Source: Nocardiopsis sp. TSRI0078
Lineage (GTDB): Bacteria > Actinomycetota > Actinomycetes > Streptosporangiales > Streptosporangiaceae
Direction: 5' to 3'
NCBI RefSeq assembly: GCF_001905145.1
Contig: NZ_LWLB01000036.1
Coordinates: forward strand, 186,001 to 250,000
DNA: 64,000 nt
Under the pieces are notes generated by a model. The model worked only from the letters and a program-made list of their open reading frames with translations. It was not told where the DNA came from and ran no database searches. Position numbers and translations under genes: made by a program. Shown piece after piece: positions 40,080 through 48,619 of this stretch (its first letter is position 1; each line of letters begins with the position of its first letter).

Positions 40080-40930
40080 TGTCAGAACCAAACACCCCAC
40101 CCGTTCCAGCCGACCTCGTGAACGCGGCCCTTCGCGCCGCGGAGAACCTGGGAAAGGACGTGGCCGACGTGCCCCTGATCGCCATCGCGGAGGAGGCGGG
40201 CGTCTCCCGCAGCACCCTGCTGCGCCGCGTGGGCGGCTCGCGCCGGGCGCTGGACGAGGCGGTGCGGGCCTCGGGCGTGGACCCCGGCGGCCGGCTTCCG
40301 GTGCGGGAGCGCGCGATCGAGGCCGGGGCCCGGCTGATCAGCGGGCAGGGCCTGGGCGCGACCACACTGGAGGCGGTCGCCGCCTCCGCCGGGTGCTCGG
40401 TGCACAGCCTGTACGCGACCTTCGGCGGCCGCGACGGGCTGCTCCGTGCGATCTTCGAGCGCTACAGCCCCATCCTCGGCTTGGAGGAGGCCCTCGCCGG
40501 ACCGGAGGAGGACCTGGCCGCGCGGGTCCACAGGATCCACCGCCTGGTGGGTCGCGGCTTCGGCCGCGAGCCCCGGGTGCTGCCCGCCATGCTCGCCGAC
40601 GTGCTCACCCGTCCCGAGGGGCCCACCGTCGACCTGCTCGCCCGGTCCTTCTTCCCCCGCATGCTCACCGGGCTGGGCGGATGGCTGGCCGAGGAGGTCT
40701 CGGCGGGCCGGATCCGCGACCTCCCGGTCCCCCTCCTCATGCAACAGCTGCTCGGCCCGCTCGCCGTGCACTTCATGCTGCGCCCGGCACTGGGAAGGGT
40801 GCCGGGGGTGGAGTTCCCCGACGCGGAGGAGGTCTGCTCGGTCTTCGCCGACGCGTTCCTGCGCGCCGTCGCGGTCCCGGAGGGGCCGCTTCGCCCGGAC
40901 GATCCGAACACGACCCTGGAGCCGCAATGA
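40079..40930 (+). CDS. TetR-like regulator with two successive HTH segments
   Basis: 283 residues. Two TetR_N-like stretches follow each other: residues about 14-60 (VNAALRAAENLGKDVADVPLIAIAEEAGVSRSTLLRRVGGSRRALDEAV) and 74-120 (VRERAIEAGARLISGQGLGATTLEAVAASAGCSVHSLYATFGGRDGLLRAIFERY). The second is the classical form; the ligand domain then fills 125-283. Normal TetR proteins have one. Stop overlaps the monooxygenase start by 4 nt (ATGA), so regulator and enzyme are coupled. Apparently leaderless. Confidence 0.8.
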   Translation: MSEPNTPPVPADLVNAALRAAENLGKDVADVPLIAIAEEAGVSRSTLLRRVGGSRRALDEAVRASGVDPGGRLPVRERAIEAGARLISGQGLGATTLEAVAASAGCSVHSLYATFGGRDGLLRAIFERYSPILGLEEALAGPEEDLAARVHRIHRLVGRGFGREPRVLPAMLADVLTRPEGPTVDLLARSFFPRMLTGLGGWLAEEVSAGRIRDLPVPLLMQQLLGPLAVHFMLRPALGRVPGVEFPDAEEVCSVFADAFLRAVAVPEGPLRPDDPNTTLEPQ

Positions 40931-42171
40931 GTGAGAGTACGACCTGTGTGATCGCCGGCGGCGGCCCCGCCGGAATGGTGCTGGGCCTGCTGCTGGCCCG
41001 CGCCGGTGTCGAGGTCACCGTGCTGGAGAAGCACGCCGACTTCCTGAGGGATTTCCGCGGGGACACCGTGCACCCCTCCACCCTGGAACTGCTGGAGGAG
41101 CTGGGCCTGTACGAGCGGTTCGCCGAACTGCCCCAGAGCAGGCTGGACGAGGTCGCCTTCCCCGTCGGCCCGGACCGCGCCGTGACCATCGCCGACTTCC
41201 GGCGGCTGCGGCGCTCCCTCTCCCACCCCTACATCGCGCTCGTCCCGCAGTGGGACTTCCTCAACCTCATCGCCGGGGCCGGACGCGAGGAGGCGGCCTT
41301 CACCCTGCGGATGAGCACCGAGGTGACCGGGTTCGTCCGCGAGTCGGGCCGGGTGGCGGGGGTCCGCTACCGGGGCCCGGAGGGCGAGGGGCAGATCCGC
41401 GCCGACCTGACCGTGGCCTGTGACGGCCGGTGGTCGCTCGCCCGCCGCGAGACGAACCTGGTGCCCCGGGAGTTCCCGGTGGGGATCGACGCGTGGTGGT
41501 TCCGACTCCCCCGCGACGCGAAGGACCGCACGGCGCTGACCCCGCGTGCGGGTCTGGGCCGGTTCGCCGTGGTGATTCCGCGCGAGGGCTACCTGCAGCT
41601 CGCCTACATCGGGCGCAAGGGCACCGACGACCGGCTGCGCGCACGCGGGATCGAGGCCTTCCGCCGGGACGTCGCCGAGCTCATGCCCGAGCTGGCCGAC
41701 CGGGTCGGATCCCTGGAGTCCATGGACGAGGTCAAGCACCTGGACGTGCGCCTCAACCGGCTGCGCCGCTGGCACACCGAGGGCCTGCTGTGCATCGGCG
41801 ACGCGGCCCACGCGATGTCCCCCATCGGCGGTGTGGGCATCAACCTCGCCGTGCAGGACGCCGTGGCCTCCGCGACGCTGCTGGCCCGGCCGCTGCGCGA
41901 GCGCTCGCTCACCTCCCGCGACCTGGCCGCGGTCCGCAGGAGGCGGATCCTGCCGACCGTGGCCGTCCAGGCGCTGCAGCGCCTCATGCACCGCGGGCTG
42001 GCCGAGCCGATGGTCAGGGGGGAGCGCCTGGGCCCGCCCAAGCCCGTGCTGGCGGCCCTGGACCGGGCGCCCTGGTTGTCGTTCGTGCCCGCCTACCTCA
42101 TCGGGAAGGGGATCCGGCCCCAGCACGCGCCGGGTTTCGCCCGCCGCCGCCCCCGAGGGGCCGCCCGGTAG
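40927..42171 (+). CDS. FAD-dependent aromatic monooxygenase (PHBH fold)
   Basis: 414 residues. FAD motifs: VIAGGGPAGMVLGLLLARAG (8-27), RGDTVHPSTLELLEELGL (43-60) and the DG/GD motifs VACDGRWSLAR and LCIGDAAHAMSPIGGVGINLAVQDA. This is the FAD_binding_3 group: NAD(P)H-dependent hydroxylation or epoxidation of aromatic or polyketide-like substrates. The coupled upstream regulator probably senses its substrate. The C-terminus (RPQHAPGFARRRPRG) is short; no extra thioredoxin-like domain. A hairpin follows its stop. Confidence 0.88.
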   Translation: MSESTTCVIAGGGPAGMVLGLLLARAGVEVTVLEKHADFLRDFRGDTVHPSTLELLEELGLYERFAELPQSRLDEVAFPVGPDRAVTIADFRRLRRSLSHPYIALVPQWDFLNLIAGAGREEAAFTLRMSTEVTGFVRESGRVAGVRYRGPEGEGQIRADLTVACDGRWSLARRETNLVPREFPVGIDAWWFRLPRDAKDRTALTPRAGLGRFAVVIPREGYLQLAYIGRKGTDDRLRARGIEAFRRDVAELMPELADRVGSLESMDEVKHLDVRLNRLRRWHTEGLLCIGDAAHAMSPIGGVGINLAVQDAVASATLLARPLRERSLTSRDLAAVRRRRILPTVAVQALQRLMHRGLAEPMVRGERLGPPKPVLAALDRAPWLSFVPAYLIGKGIRPQHAPGFARRRPRGAAR

Positions 42172-42181
42172 GGGCGGGCTC

Positions 42182-42208
42182 CCGCCGTCCCGGGCCCCGG
42201 GACGGCGG
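42182..42208. terminator. Bidirectional hairpin between convergent genes
   Basis: CCGCCGTCCCGGG (42182-42194) is complementary to CCCGGGACGGCGG (42196-42208); physically about 10-11 bp with a small loop. It lies between the monooxygenase (+) and the quinone reductase homologue (-). A second weaker GCCCCAC/GTGGGGC pair follows. Confidence 0.55.
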
Positions 42209-42258
42209 CGCGCCCCACCGCGCGGACACGCCCCGCCGTGGGGCGGTCCCCCGCCGGG

Positions 42259-43278
42259 TCAGGACAGGTCGGGGACGCGCTCGCCCGCCGGGACCGGCCC
42301 CGGTGCGGTACCCGCCCCGAAGGGGCTGCCGCCCAGCTCCTCGCGGTGGTGGGCGGTGAGCCAGCGGCGCGGGTCGGGGCCGGCGGCGATGATCCGCGTC
42401 GGATTGATCGCCGTGTGGACCCAGTAGTAGTGCGCGCGGACGTGGTCCAGGTTCGTGGTGTCGCCGAACCCGGGCGTCTGGAACAGGTCGCGGGCGTAGG
42501 CCCACAGCGCCGGGTATTCGCTCAGCTTGCGGATGTTGCACTTGAAGTGGCCGTGGTAGGCGGCGTCGAAGCGCACCAGGGTCGGGAAGAGCCCGATGTC
42601 GGCCACGGTGATGGAGTCCCCGACCAGGTAGCGCCGGGTGGACAGGTGCTCCTCCAGCGCGTCGAGCCTGGCGAACACGGCGGCGACCGCGGCGTCGTAG
42701 TGCTCCTGGTCCGGGGCGAACCCGGCCCGGTAGACGCCGTTGTTGAGGTCGGTGTAGATCTCCCCGGCCAGGGCGTCGATCTCCCCGCGCAGCGCCTGCG
42801 GGTACAGGTCCGGGGCCCCGTCCCTGACCAGGGCGCCCCACTCGGTGGCCATGTCCTTGACCAGCTGGTCGAAGTCGTTGGAGACCAGGTGCCCGTCGTC
42901 CACGTCGACGAGGCCCGGAACGCTGACCCCGCCGGTGTAGTGGGGGTCACGCGCCAGGTAGGCCTCGCGCAGGGCGTGGATGCCCAGGACGGGGTCCCTG
43001 CCGCCGGGGCTCCCGGTCTCCTCGGTGAAGACCCAGTGCGGGTCGCCCTCGATGATCTCCTGGCGGGGGTCGGTGACGGCCAGGGAGACGACCCTCTCCA
43101 GCCCCATGAGCCTGCGTGTGATGACGACCCTGTGCGCCCAGGGGCAGGCGCGGCTGACCACCAGGCGGAAGCGGCCGGGTTCGGCCGGGCGGCCGAAGCG
43201 TCCGTCCGCGGTGACCCGGTCGGTGAAGGCCGCCGGTGCCCTCTTGATCTCCTCGGTGGGGATCTTGTTCGCCCTCAA
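42259..43278 (-). CDS. Glutathionyl-hydroquinone reductase homologue (Xi-class GST fold)
   Basis: 339 residues. N-terminal thioredoxin-like domain with the Xi-class active site SRACPWAHR (42-50, Cys45), IEGDPHWVFTEETG and VSNDFDQLVKDMA; C-terminal all-helical GST domain with TVADIGLFPTLVRFDAAYHGHFKCN. Family enzymes reduce glutathionyl- (or, in actinomycetes, presumably mycothiolyl-) hydroquinones. The host is expected to use mycothiol rather than glutathione, so the thiol cosubstrate is an inference. Start ATG at 43278. Read from right to left, 140 nt from the pobA stop. Confidence 0.88.
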   Translation of the reverse strand: MRANKIPTEEIKRAPAAFTDRVTADGRFGRPAEPGRFRLVVSRACPWAHRVVITRRLMGLERVVSLAVTDPRQEIIEGDPHWVFTEETGSPGGRDPVLGIHALREAYLARDPHYTGGVSVPGLVDVDDGHLVSNDFDQLVKDMATEWGALVRDGAPDLYPQALRGEIDALAGEIYTDLNNGVYRAGFAPDQEHYDAAVAAVFARLDALEEHLSTRRYLVGDSITVADIGLFPTLVRFDAAYHGHFKCNIRKLSEYPALWAYARDLFQTPGFGDTTNLDHVRAHYYWVHTAINPTRIIAAGPDPRRWLTAHHREELGGSPFGAGTAPGPVPAGERVPDLS

Positions 43279-43418
43279 CCCTGGCTCCCTTCGAGCGCGG
43301 GTGGATCTCGGTCACGACTGAACATGCTATCCGCGCGGTGGACGTGCGCGGGGTCCGACGGACCGCGTGGCGCCGGGAACCGCTCAGCGCGCACGGAACG
43401 CCGCCGAGGCCGGCCGGC

Positions 43419-44597
43419 TCACCCGAAGCTGATGGGCAGCCCGGCGTAGTTGTGGGCGAACTCGGTGGCGGCGGCCTCGGAGTCGATGACGCGCTGGAGC
43501 TGGGAGAGCTGCAGGCGGGCGTCGAAGTCGTCCCCGTGTCGGTGGAGCGTGTTCGTCATCCACCAGGAGAAGTGGGTGCACCGCCAGACCCGGCGCAGGG
43601 CGGTGTCGGAGTAGGCGTCGGCGAGGTCCTCCCTGCCGTCGCGCAGCCAGGCGGTGAGGGCCTCGGCGAGCAGGGTGACGTCGGCGATCGCCAGGTTGAG
43701 GCCCTTGGCGCCGGTGGGCGGGACGATGTGCGCGGCGTCCCCGGCCAGGAAGAGGCGGCCGTGGCGCATGGGTGTGGTGACGAAGCTGCGCATCGGGAGC
43801 ACGCTCTTCTCGGTGATGGCGCCGGTGCGCAGGTGCCAGTCCTCCATGCCCGCGCCCAGGCGGGTGGTCAGCGCCTCCCAGATCCGGTCGTCGCTCCACT
43901 CCTCGACGGCCTCGTCGGGCCGGACCTGGAGGTAGAGGCGGCTGACGGTGGCCGAGCGCATGCTGTGCATGGCGAACCCGTCGGGGTGCCAGGCGTAGAC
44001 CAGCTCGTCGGTGGAGGGGGCGACGTCGGCGAGCACGCCCAGCCAGGCGAACGGGTAGGTGCGCTCCCACACCCGCTGCCGCGCCGCGGGGACGGCCCGG
44101 CGGCTGGGGCCGTGGAAGCCGTCGCAGCCCACGACCGCGTCGGCGTCCACCCGCCGCCGGTGTCCGTCGGCGTCGGTGAAGGCGACGTGGGGGTGGTCGG
44201 TGTCGACGTCGTATGGTGCGACGTCGGAGGCCTGGTAGAACGCGGGGCGGCCGGCCTCCTCGCGGGCGGCCATGAGGTCCTTGGTCAGCTCGGTCTGCCC
44301 GTAGATCCACACCGACCTGCCTACCAGCGCGGTGAAGTCGACGTGGTGGCGCTCGCCCGGCCACTGCAGGTACACGCCGCGGTGCTCGTCGGCCTCGGTG
44401 GCGAGCCGGTGCCCGACCCCCGCCCGGGTGAGCACGTCCACGCTCCCCGACTCCAGTACCCCGGCCCGGATCCGCGAGCGGACGTGGTCGGCGGTCTGGC
44501 GCTCGACGAGGACCGAGTCGATTCCCTGGAGTCCGAGCAGGTGGGACAGGAGCAGCCCCGCCGGGCCCGCTCCGATGATGGCGACCTGGGTGCGCAC
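43419..44597 (-). CDS. pobA: 4-hydroxybenzoate 3-monooxygenase
   Basis: 392 residues, the usual PobA length. FAD site QVAIIGAGPAGLLLSHLLGLQGIDSVLVERQ; RIRAGVLESGSVDVL; substrate/FAD contacts YGQTELTKDL, VVGCDGFHGPSRR and RLFLAGDAAHIVPPTGAKGLNLAIADV. PobA hydroxylates 4-hydroxybenzoate to protocatechuate with NADPH and O2, feeding the beta-ketoadipate pathway. GTG 44597 follows GAAGGAGAAACGACC. The IclR-type gene upstream on the same strand and the dyad at 44825-44841 suggest regulation by a PobR/PcaR-like protein. No pca genes are in the window. Confidence 0.92.
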   Translation of the reverse strand: MRTQVAIIGAGPAGLLLSHLLGLQGIDSVLVERQTADHVRSRIRAGVLESGSVDVLTRAGVGHRLATEADEHRGVYLQWPGERHHVDFTALVGRSVWIYGQTELTKDLMAAREEAGRPAFYQASDVAPYDVDTDHPHVAFTDADGHRRRVDADAVVGCDGFHGPSRRAVPAARQRVWERTYPFAWLGVLADVAPSTDELVYAWHPDGFAMHSMRSATVSRLYLQVRPDEAVEEWSDDRIWEALTTRLGAGMEDWHLRTGAITEKSVLPMRSFVTTPMRHGRLFLAGDAAHIVPPTGAKGLNLAIADVTLLAEALTAWLRDGREDLADAYSDTALRRVWRCTHFSWWMTNTLHRHGDDFDARLQLSQLQRVIDSEAAATEFAHNYAGLPISFG

Positions 44598-44824
44598 GGT
44601 CGTTTCTCCTTCTGGTGCTCGGCTCACGCGCACGGGGAGGAAGGCCCCGCGACGCGCGGCGTGTCGTCGTGGCGGCGAGCGGATCCGACGGCCTCGGGTC
44701 CGCCCGCCCCGGCGGGCGCGGTCGGCTGCGCCCCGGCGGCCGGGCGGGAGCGGCGCCGGACGGCGCTCCCCGGGAACCCGGGTGTGTCGACGATGCACCA
44801 CGTGTGACCGCCCCCACCACACGC

Positions 44825-44841
44825 TTCTCACTGGTTGAGAA
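44825..44841. promoter_or_regulatory. Inverted repeat in the pobA promoter region
   Basis: TTCTCA (44825-44830) and TGAGAA (44836-44841) form a 6-bp dyad with a 5-nt centre, in the gap between the IclR stop (44889) and pobA (44597). It is the only clear dyad in this 291-nt gap and fits an IclR-family operator size. Confidence 0.4.
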
Positions 44842-44888
44842 ACGGGCCGTCTCCGAGCCGGGGACGGAGGGGACCGGCCCGGGCGCCC

Positions 44889-45650
44889 TCAGGCACCCAT
44901 GGCACGGGAGGCGGAGCGCGCGGCGGTGCGCACCGCCGGGACCGCGAGGGCGGCGCGCTCGTCGTTGGGCACGACCACCGACAGCGCGGCGGCCACCGCG
45001 CCGGTGGAGTCGCGCACGGGTGCGGCGATACCGGCCGTCTCCTCGTCGATGAACCCCCGGGACAGGACGTAGCCGGACCTGCGGATCTCGGCCAGCAGGG
45101 CGCGCAGCCGCCGGGTGTCGGCGACCGTGTTCGCGGTGTGGGCGCGCAAGGGGCCCTCCAGGACCCGCTCCTGGAGCGGCGCGGGGGCGTGGGCGAGCAG
45201 GACCAGGCCCGAGGAGGAGACGTACAGCGGCAGCCGCCCGGCGATCCGGGTGATGTTGACGACCGCTCCCGGGGCGGAGAGGCGCTCGACGAACAGGACC
45301 TCCTCGCCCTGGAGGACGCCGAGCTGGGTGTGCTGGCCCACCACCGCGTGCAGGTCCTCCATGAACGGCCCGACCGTCTCGCGCAGGTCCAGTGCGGGCG
45401 AGGAGCGCACGGCCACCTCCCACATGCGCACGCCCACACGGACGCGGCGGTCGGGATCGCGTTCGAGCCACCCGTGCCGGACCAGCCCCTCCACGAGGCG
45501 GGAGGCGGTGGCCACGTGCAGGTCTGCGCGCCGCGCCACCTCGGAGACCCGCAGTGCCGGGTGTTCGGAGTCGAAGGCCTCCAGGACGCGCACCACCCGG
45601 GACAGCACGGACTCCCCGTTCGCTGCTCTGACCACGACAGCAGTGTCCAC
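44889..45650 (-). CDS. IclR-family regulator, probable PobR
   Basis: 253 residues (a GTG at 45635 would give 248). N-terminal winged HTH: VLSRVVRVLEAFDSEHPALRVSEVARRADLHVATASRLVEGLVRHGWLERD. C-terminal effector domain: GPFMEDLHAVVGQHTQLGVLQGEEVLFVERL, GRLPLYVSSSGLVLLAH, and YVLSRGFIDEETAGIAAPVRDSTG-VAAALSVV. IclR proteins of this type control aromatic catabolism. Located directly upstream of pobA on the same strand, so it is the expected activator or repressor of 4-hydroxybenzoate use. Confidence 0.85.
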   Translation of the reverse strand: MDTAVVVRAANGESVLSRVVRVLEAFDSEHPALRVSEVARRADLHVATASRLVEGLVRHGWLERDPDRRVRVGVRMWEVAVRSSPALDLRETVGPFMEDLHAVVGQHTQLGVLQGEEVLFVERLSAPGAVVNITRIAGRLPLYVSSSGLVLLAHAPAPLQERVLEGPLRAHTANTVADTRRLRALLAEIRRSGYVLSRGFIDEETAGIAAPVRDSTGAVAAALSVVVPNDERAALAVPAVRTAARSASRAMGA

Positions 45651-45707
45651 CCCAGGCCCCGGCCGAGTCCACCGGGGGCGCTCCGGGGGCTCGCCCCGGG
45701 GAGGGCG

Positions 45708-47117
45708 TCAGAGCAGGTCCAGGACCGGACCCGCCGCGATGCCCAGCCCCAGGGAGGCGGCCGCGGCGGTGACGGCGACCCCGGTGCTCCACCGGTCCGG
45801 CGCCCCGGGCCGGTCCCCCGCCTCCGGCGGTTCCCCGGGGGCGCGGAAGAGGGGCAGGATCCAGCGCAGGTAGTAGAAGAGGCTGGCGACGGTGTTGACG
45901 GCGGCCAGCACCATGAGCCAGCCCAGGCCCGCGTCCAGGGCCGCGGTGAAGAGGGCGAGCTTGCCGACGAACACCGCCGTGGGCGGGGTGCCCACGAGAC
46001 CGAGCAGGCACACGACCAGGCTCAGCGCGAGCCAGGGGCGGTCGCGGAAGAGGCCCGCGTGGTCCTCCAGCGTCCGGGTCCGCAGGGCGCACACGACGGC
46101 GAAGGCCCCGAGGTTGGCCGCCAGGTAGGCGCCCAGGTAGAACAGCAGCCCCGGCTGGGCCGACTGGCCCCCCGCAGCGGCCACGGCCATCAGCAGGTAG
46201 CCGACCTGGCTGACGGTGGAGTAGCCCAGCAGGCGGCGCGCGTCCGTCTGGAGGAGGGCGCCCAGGTTGCCCAGGGTCATCGACGCCGCGGACAGGAGCG
46301 CGGCCAGCAGGACCCAGTCCAGCGCGGCCCCGGCCAGTACCTGGTCGCCCAGCCGGTACAGGGCCGCCAGCGCACCGATCTTGGGCACGGTGGTGACGAA
46401 GGCGGCGACGGGCGCCGGGGCGCCCTCGGCGACGTCGGGCACCCAGAAGTGGACGGGCACTCCCCCGGCCTTGAACAGCAGCCCCGCCAGCACGGCGATG
46501 ACGCCGGCGGCCACGAGGGCGCGCGGCGCCCCGGGCAGGGCGGCCGCCAGTCCCTCGTAGCCGGTGGTGCCGCCCGCCCCGAGCAGCAGGGTGGTCCCGG
46601 TCAGCAGCAGGATCCCCGACAGGGCTCCCAGGAGGTAGAACTTCAGCGCGGCCTCGGTCCCCGTACCGTCCTTGGCGAAGCCGACCAGCGCGTAGAGGGG
46701 GATACTCGCCAGGAGGTAGGCCACGGCGAGCACCAGCAGGTCGCTCGCGCCCGCCAGCACCATCGTGCCCAGGGCCGCGAGCAGCAGCAGGACGTGGAAC
46801 TCCGACTCGCGCGGGTGGTCGGCGAAGGCGTCGGCGGCGAGCAGGACCGTGGCCAGGACGCCCGCGAGCACCACGACGCGGACCGCGTGCGTGATGGTGT
46901 CCACGGTGTGGCCGCCGGAGGCCGCTCCGGTCCCGGTCGCCGCCGCCGCGACCGCGGCGGCCAGCGCGACCAGAAGCGCCGCGACCACGCACAGGCGGAC
47001 GCGCCCCTGCCGGCGCCGCGGCGTCCAGCTCCCGAGCAGGAGCGCGCCCACCGCGGCGAGCGCCAGGACCAGCTCGGGCAGCAGGGTGACCGGGTCGACT
47101 CCCTCCATACCGCTCAT
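45708..47117 (-). CDS. nuoN: NADH-quinone oxidoreductase subunit N (antiporter-like)
   Basis: 469 residues, about 14 helices. Starts at ATG 47117, overlapping the nuoM stop by 4 nt. Proton-antiporter-like core: YLLASIPLYALVGFAKDGTGTEAALKFYLLGALSGILLL, ALVAAGVIAVLAGLLFKAGGVPVHFWVPDVAEGAPAPVAAFVTTVPKIGALAAL with the conserved Lys residues (LLFKAGG, VPKIG), DARRLLGYSTVSQVGYLLMA. Last gene of the operon. Acts in the membrane arm as one of three proton pumps. Confidence 0.9.
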   Translation of the reverse strand: MSGMEGVDPVTLLPELVLALAAVGALLLGSWTPRRRQGRVRLCVVAALLVALAAAVAAAATGTGAASGGHTVDTITHAVRVVVLAGVLATVLLAADAFADHPRESEFHVLLLLAALGTMVLAGASDLLVLAVAYLLASIPLYALVGFAKDGTGTEAALKFYLLGALSGILLLTGTTLLLGAGGTTGYEGLAAALPGAPRALVAAGVIAVLAGLLFKAGGVPVHFWVPDVAEGAPAPVAAFVTTVPKIGALAALYRLGDQVLAGAALDWVLLAALLSAASMTLGNLGALLQTDARRLLGYSTVSQVGYLLMAVAAAGGQSAQPGLLFYLGAYLAANLGAFAVVCALRTRTLEDHAGLFRDRPWLALSLVVCLLGLVGTPPTAVFVGKLALFTAALDAGLGWLMVLAAVNTVASLFYYLRWILPLFRAPGEPPEAGDRPGAPDRWSTGVAVTAAAASLGLGIAAGPVLDLL

Positions 47118-48616
47118 CCGGCCACCAGGGCGGCCAGGGCCCGGGCCGCGGGTTCGACGCGGTCGAGCAGGAAGCGGGGCGTGAGGCCGATGAGGACGGA
47201 CAGGGCCAGGAGCGGCGCGATGGCGGCGCCCTCCCGTGCGGACAGGTCGCCGACGCGGTCCGTGCACGGTCCCGGGCCTCCCAGGAACAACCGCTGCAGC
47301 GCGCGCAGGAACAGGGCCGCGGTGACGAGGATGCCCAGCAGCGCCAGCGCCGTGGGCACCGGGACCGGGCCGAGGCTGCCCGCGAAGATCTGGAACTCGG
47401 CGATGAACCCCGACAGTCCCGGCAGGCCCAGGGAGCCGAAGAAGGCCACGGCCGCGAGGGCGGCGAAGCGCGGAGCCCTCGCGGCCAGGCCGCCGTAGGA
47501 GCCCATGTCGTAGGTGCCGGCCCGGTCGTGCAGCACGCCGGCCAGCAGGAACAGCGCGCCCGTGAGCAGGCCGTGGCTGACCATCTGCGTGACCCCGCCG
47601 GTGATCGCCAGCGAGGCCGCGTCGGACTGCGTGCCCGTGGCCAGGCCGGCGGCGCCCAGCCCCAGGATGATGTAGCCCATGTGGTTGACGGAGGTGTAGG
47701 CGACCATGCGCTTGAAGTCGGTCTGGGCGAGCGCGACGAGCGCTCCGTACAGGACCGAGACCACGCCGACGACCACGAGGACCATCGCGTGGGCGCTCCA
47801 GGCGCCCGGGAGGATGGGCATCGCGATGCGCACGAACCCGTAGGTGCCCATCTTCAGCAGGACCCCGGCCAGGATCGCCGACCCGACCGCGGGCGCGTCG
47901 GTGTGCGCCGGGGGCAGCCAGGTGTGGAAGGGGACGGTGGGCGTCTTGACGGCCAGTCCCACGCCGATGGCGAGCAGCACCAGTCCTCCGACGAGCCCGC
48001 GACCCTCCAGCGGGGTCTGCCCCGCCAGCTCCACCATGTCGAAGGTGCGGGGGTCGGAGGCCACGTACAGGCCGATGAAGCCCAGCAGCAGCGCCAGCGA
48101 CCCCAGGAACGTGTAGAGGAAGAACTGCAGCGCCGACCGGGCCGGCCGCCCGTGCCCCCAGCCGGCGATGACGAAGTACATCCCGACGATGGACAGGTCG
48201 AAGAAGACGAAGAACAGCAGCAGGTCCAGGGCGCTGAACAGCCCCAGCGAGACCGTCTGCAGGAACAGGAAGAGGACGGCGTGTGCGCGGACGCGCCTGG
48301 GGCGGCGCAGGGAGTGGACCGCGCACGCCAGGAAGAGCACCGCCGTCATGGCCGCCAGCGGCAGGGAGAACCCGTCGACGCCGACGTGGTAGGACGCGCC
48401 CACGCTGGGGATCCACAGCACCCGCTCCTCGTAGGCGAAGCCCCCGGGGCCCGGGCCGGACACGGACGGGTAGTACGCCCACAGGCCGAGGACGAGCACC
48501 AGGTCCAGGGCGGCCACCGCGACCCAGGTCCAGGCCGCCGTCGCATCGCGCGGGCGTGGAAGGGCCAGCAGCACCAGGCCCGCGGACAGCGGCAGGAACA
48601 CGACGACGGAGAGCAC
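47114..48616 (-). CDS. nuoM: NADH-quinone oxidoreductase subunit M
   Basis: 500 residues, about 14 helices. Seen: FFVFFDLSIVGMYFVIAGWGHG, ALQFFLYTFLGSLALLLGFIGLY, GVGLAVKTPTVPFHTWLPPAHTDAPAVGSAILAGVLLKMGTYGFVRIAMPILP (conserved Lys in VKTP and LLKMGTYG), and LAQTDFKRMVAYTSVNHMGYIILG. GTG start 3 nt after the nuoL stop; overlaps nuoN. In place of the usual LxxWExM helix-5 Glu, the order LLFFVFFDLSIVGM carries Asp, which is an acceptable variant. Confidence 0.92.
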   Translation of the reverse strand: MLSVVVFLPLSAGLVLLALPRPRDATAAWTWVAVAALDLVLVLGLWAYYPSVSGPGPGGFAYEERVLWIPSVGASYHVGVDGFSLPLAAMTAVLFLACAVHSLRRPRRVRAHAVLFLFLQTVSLGLFSALDLLLFFVFFDLSIVGMYFVIAGWGHGRPARSALQFFLYTFLGSLALLLGFIGLYVASDPRTFDMVELAGQTPLEGRGLVGGLVLLAIGVGLAVKTPTVPFHTWLPPAHTDAPAVGSAILAGVLLKMGTYGFVRIAMPILPGAWSAHAMVLVVVGVVSVLYGALVALAQTDFKRMVAYTSVNHMGYIILGLGAAGLATGTQSDAASLAITGGVTQMVSHGLLTGALFLLAGVLHDRAGTYDMGSYGGLAARAPRFAALAAVAFFGSLGLPGLSGFIAEFQIFAGSLGPVPVPTALALLGILVTAALFLRALQRLFLGGPGPCTDRVGDLSAREGAAIAPLLALSVLIGLTPRFLLDRVEPAARALAALVAG

Positions 48617-48619
48617 GCC

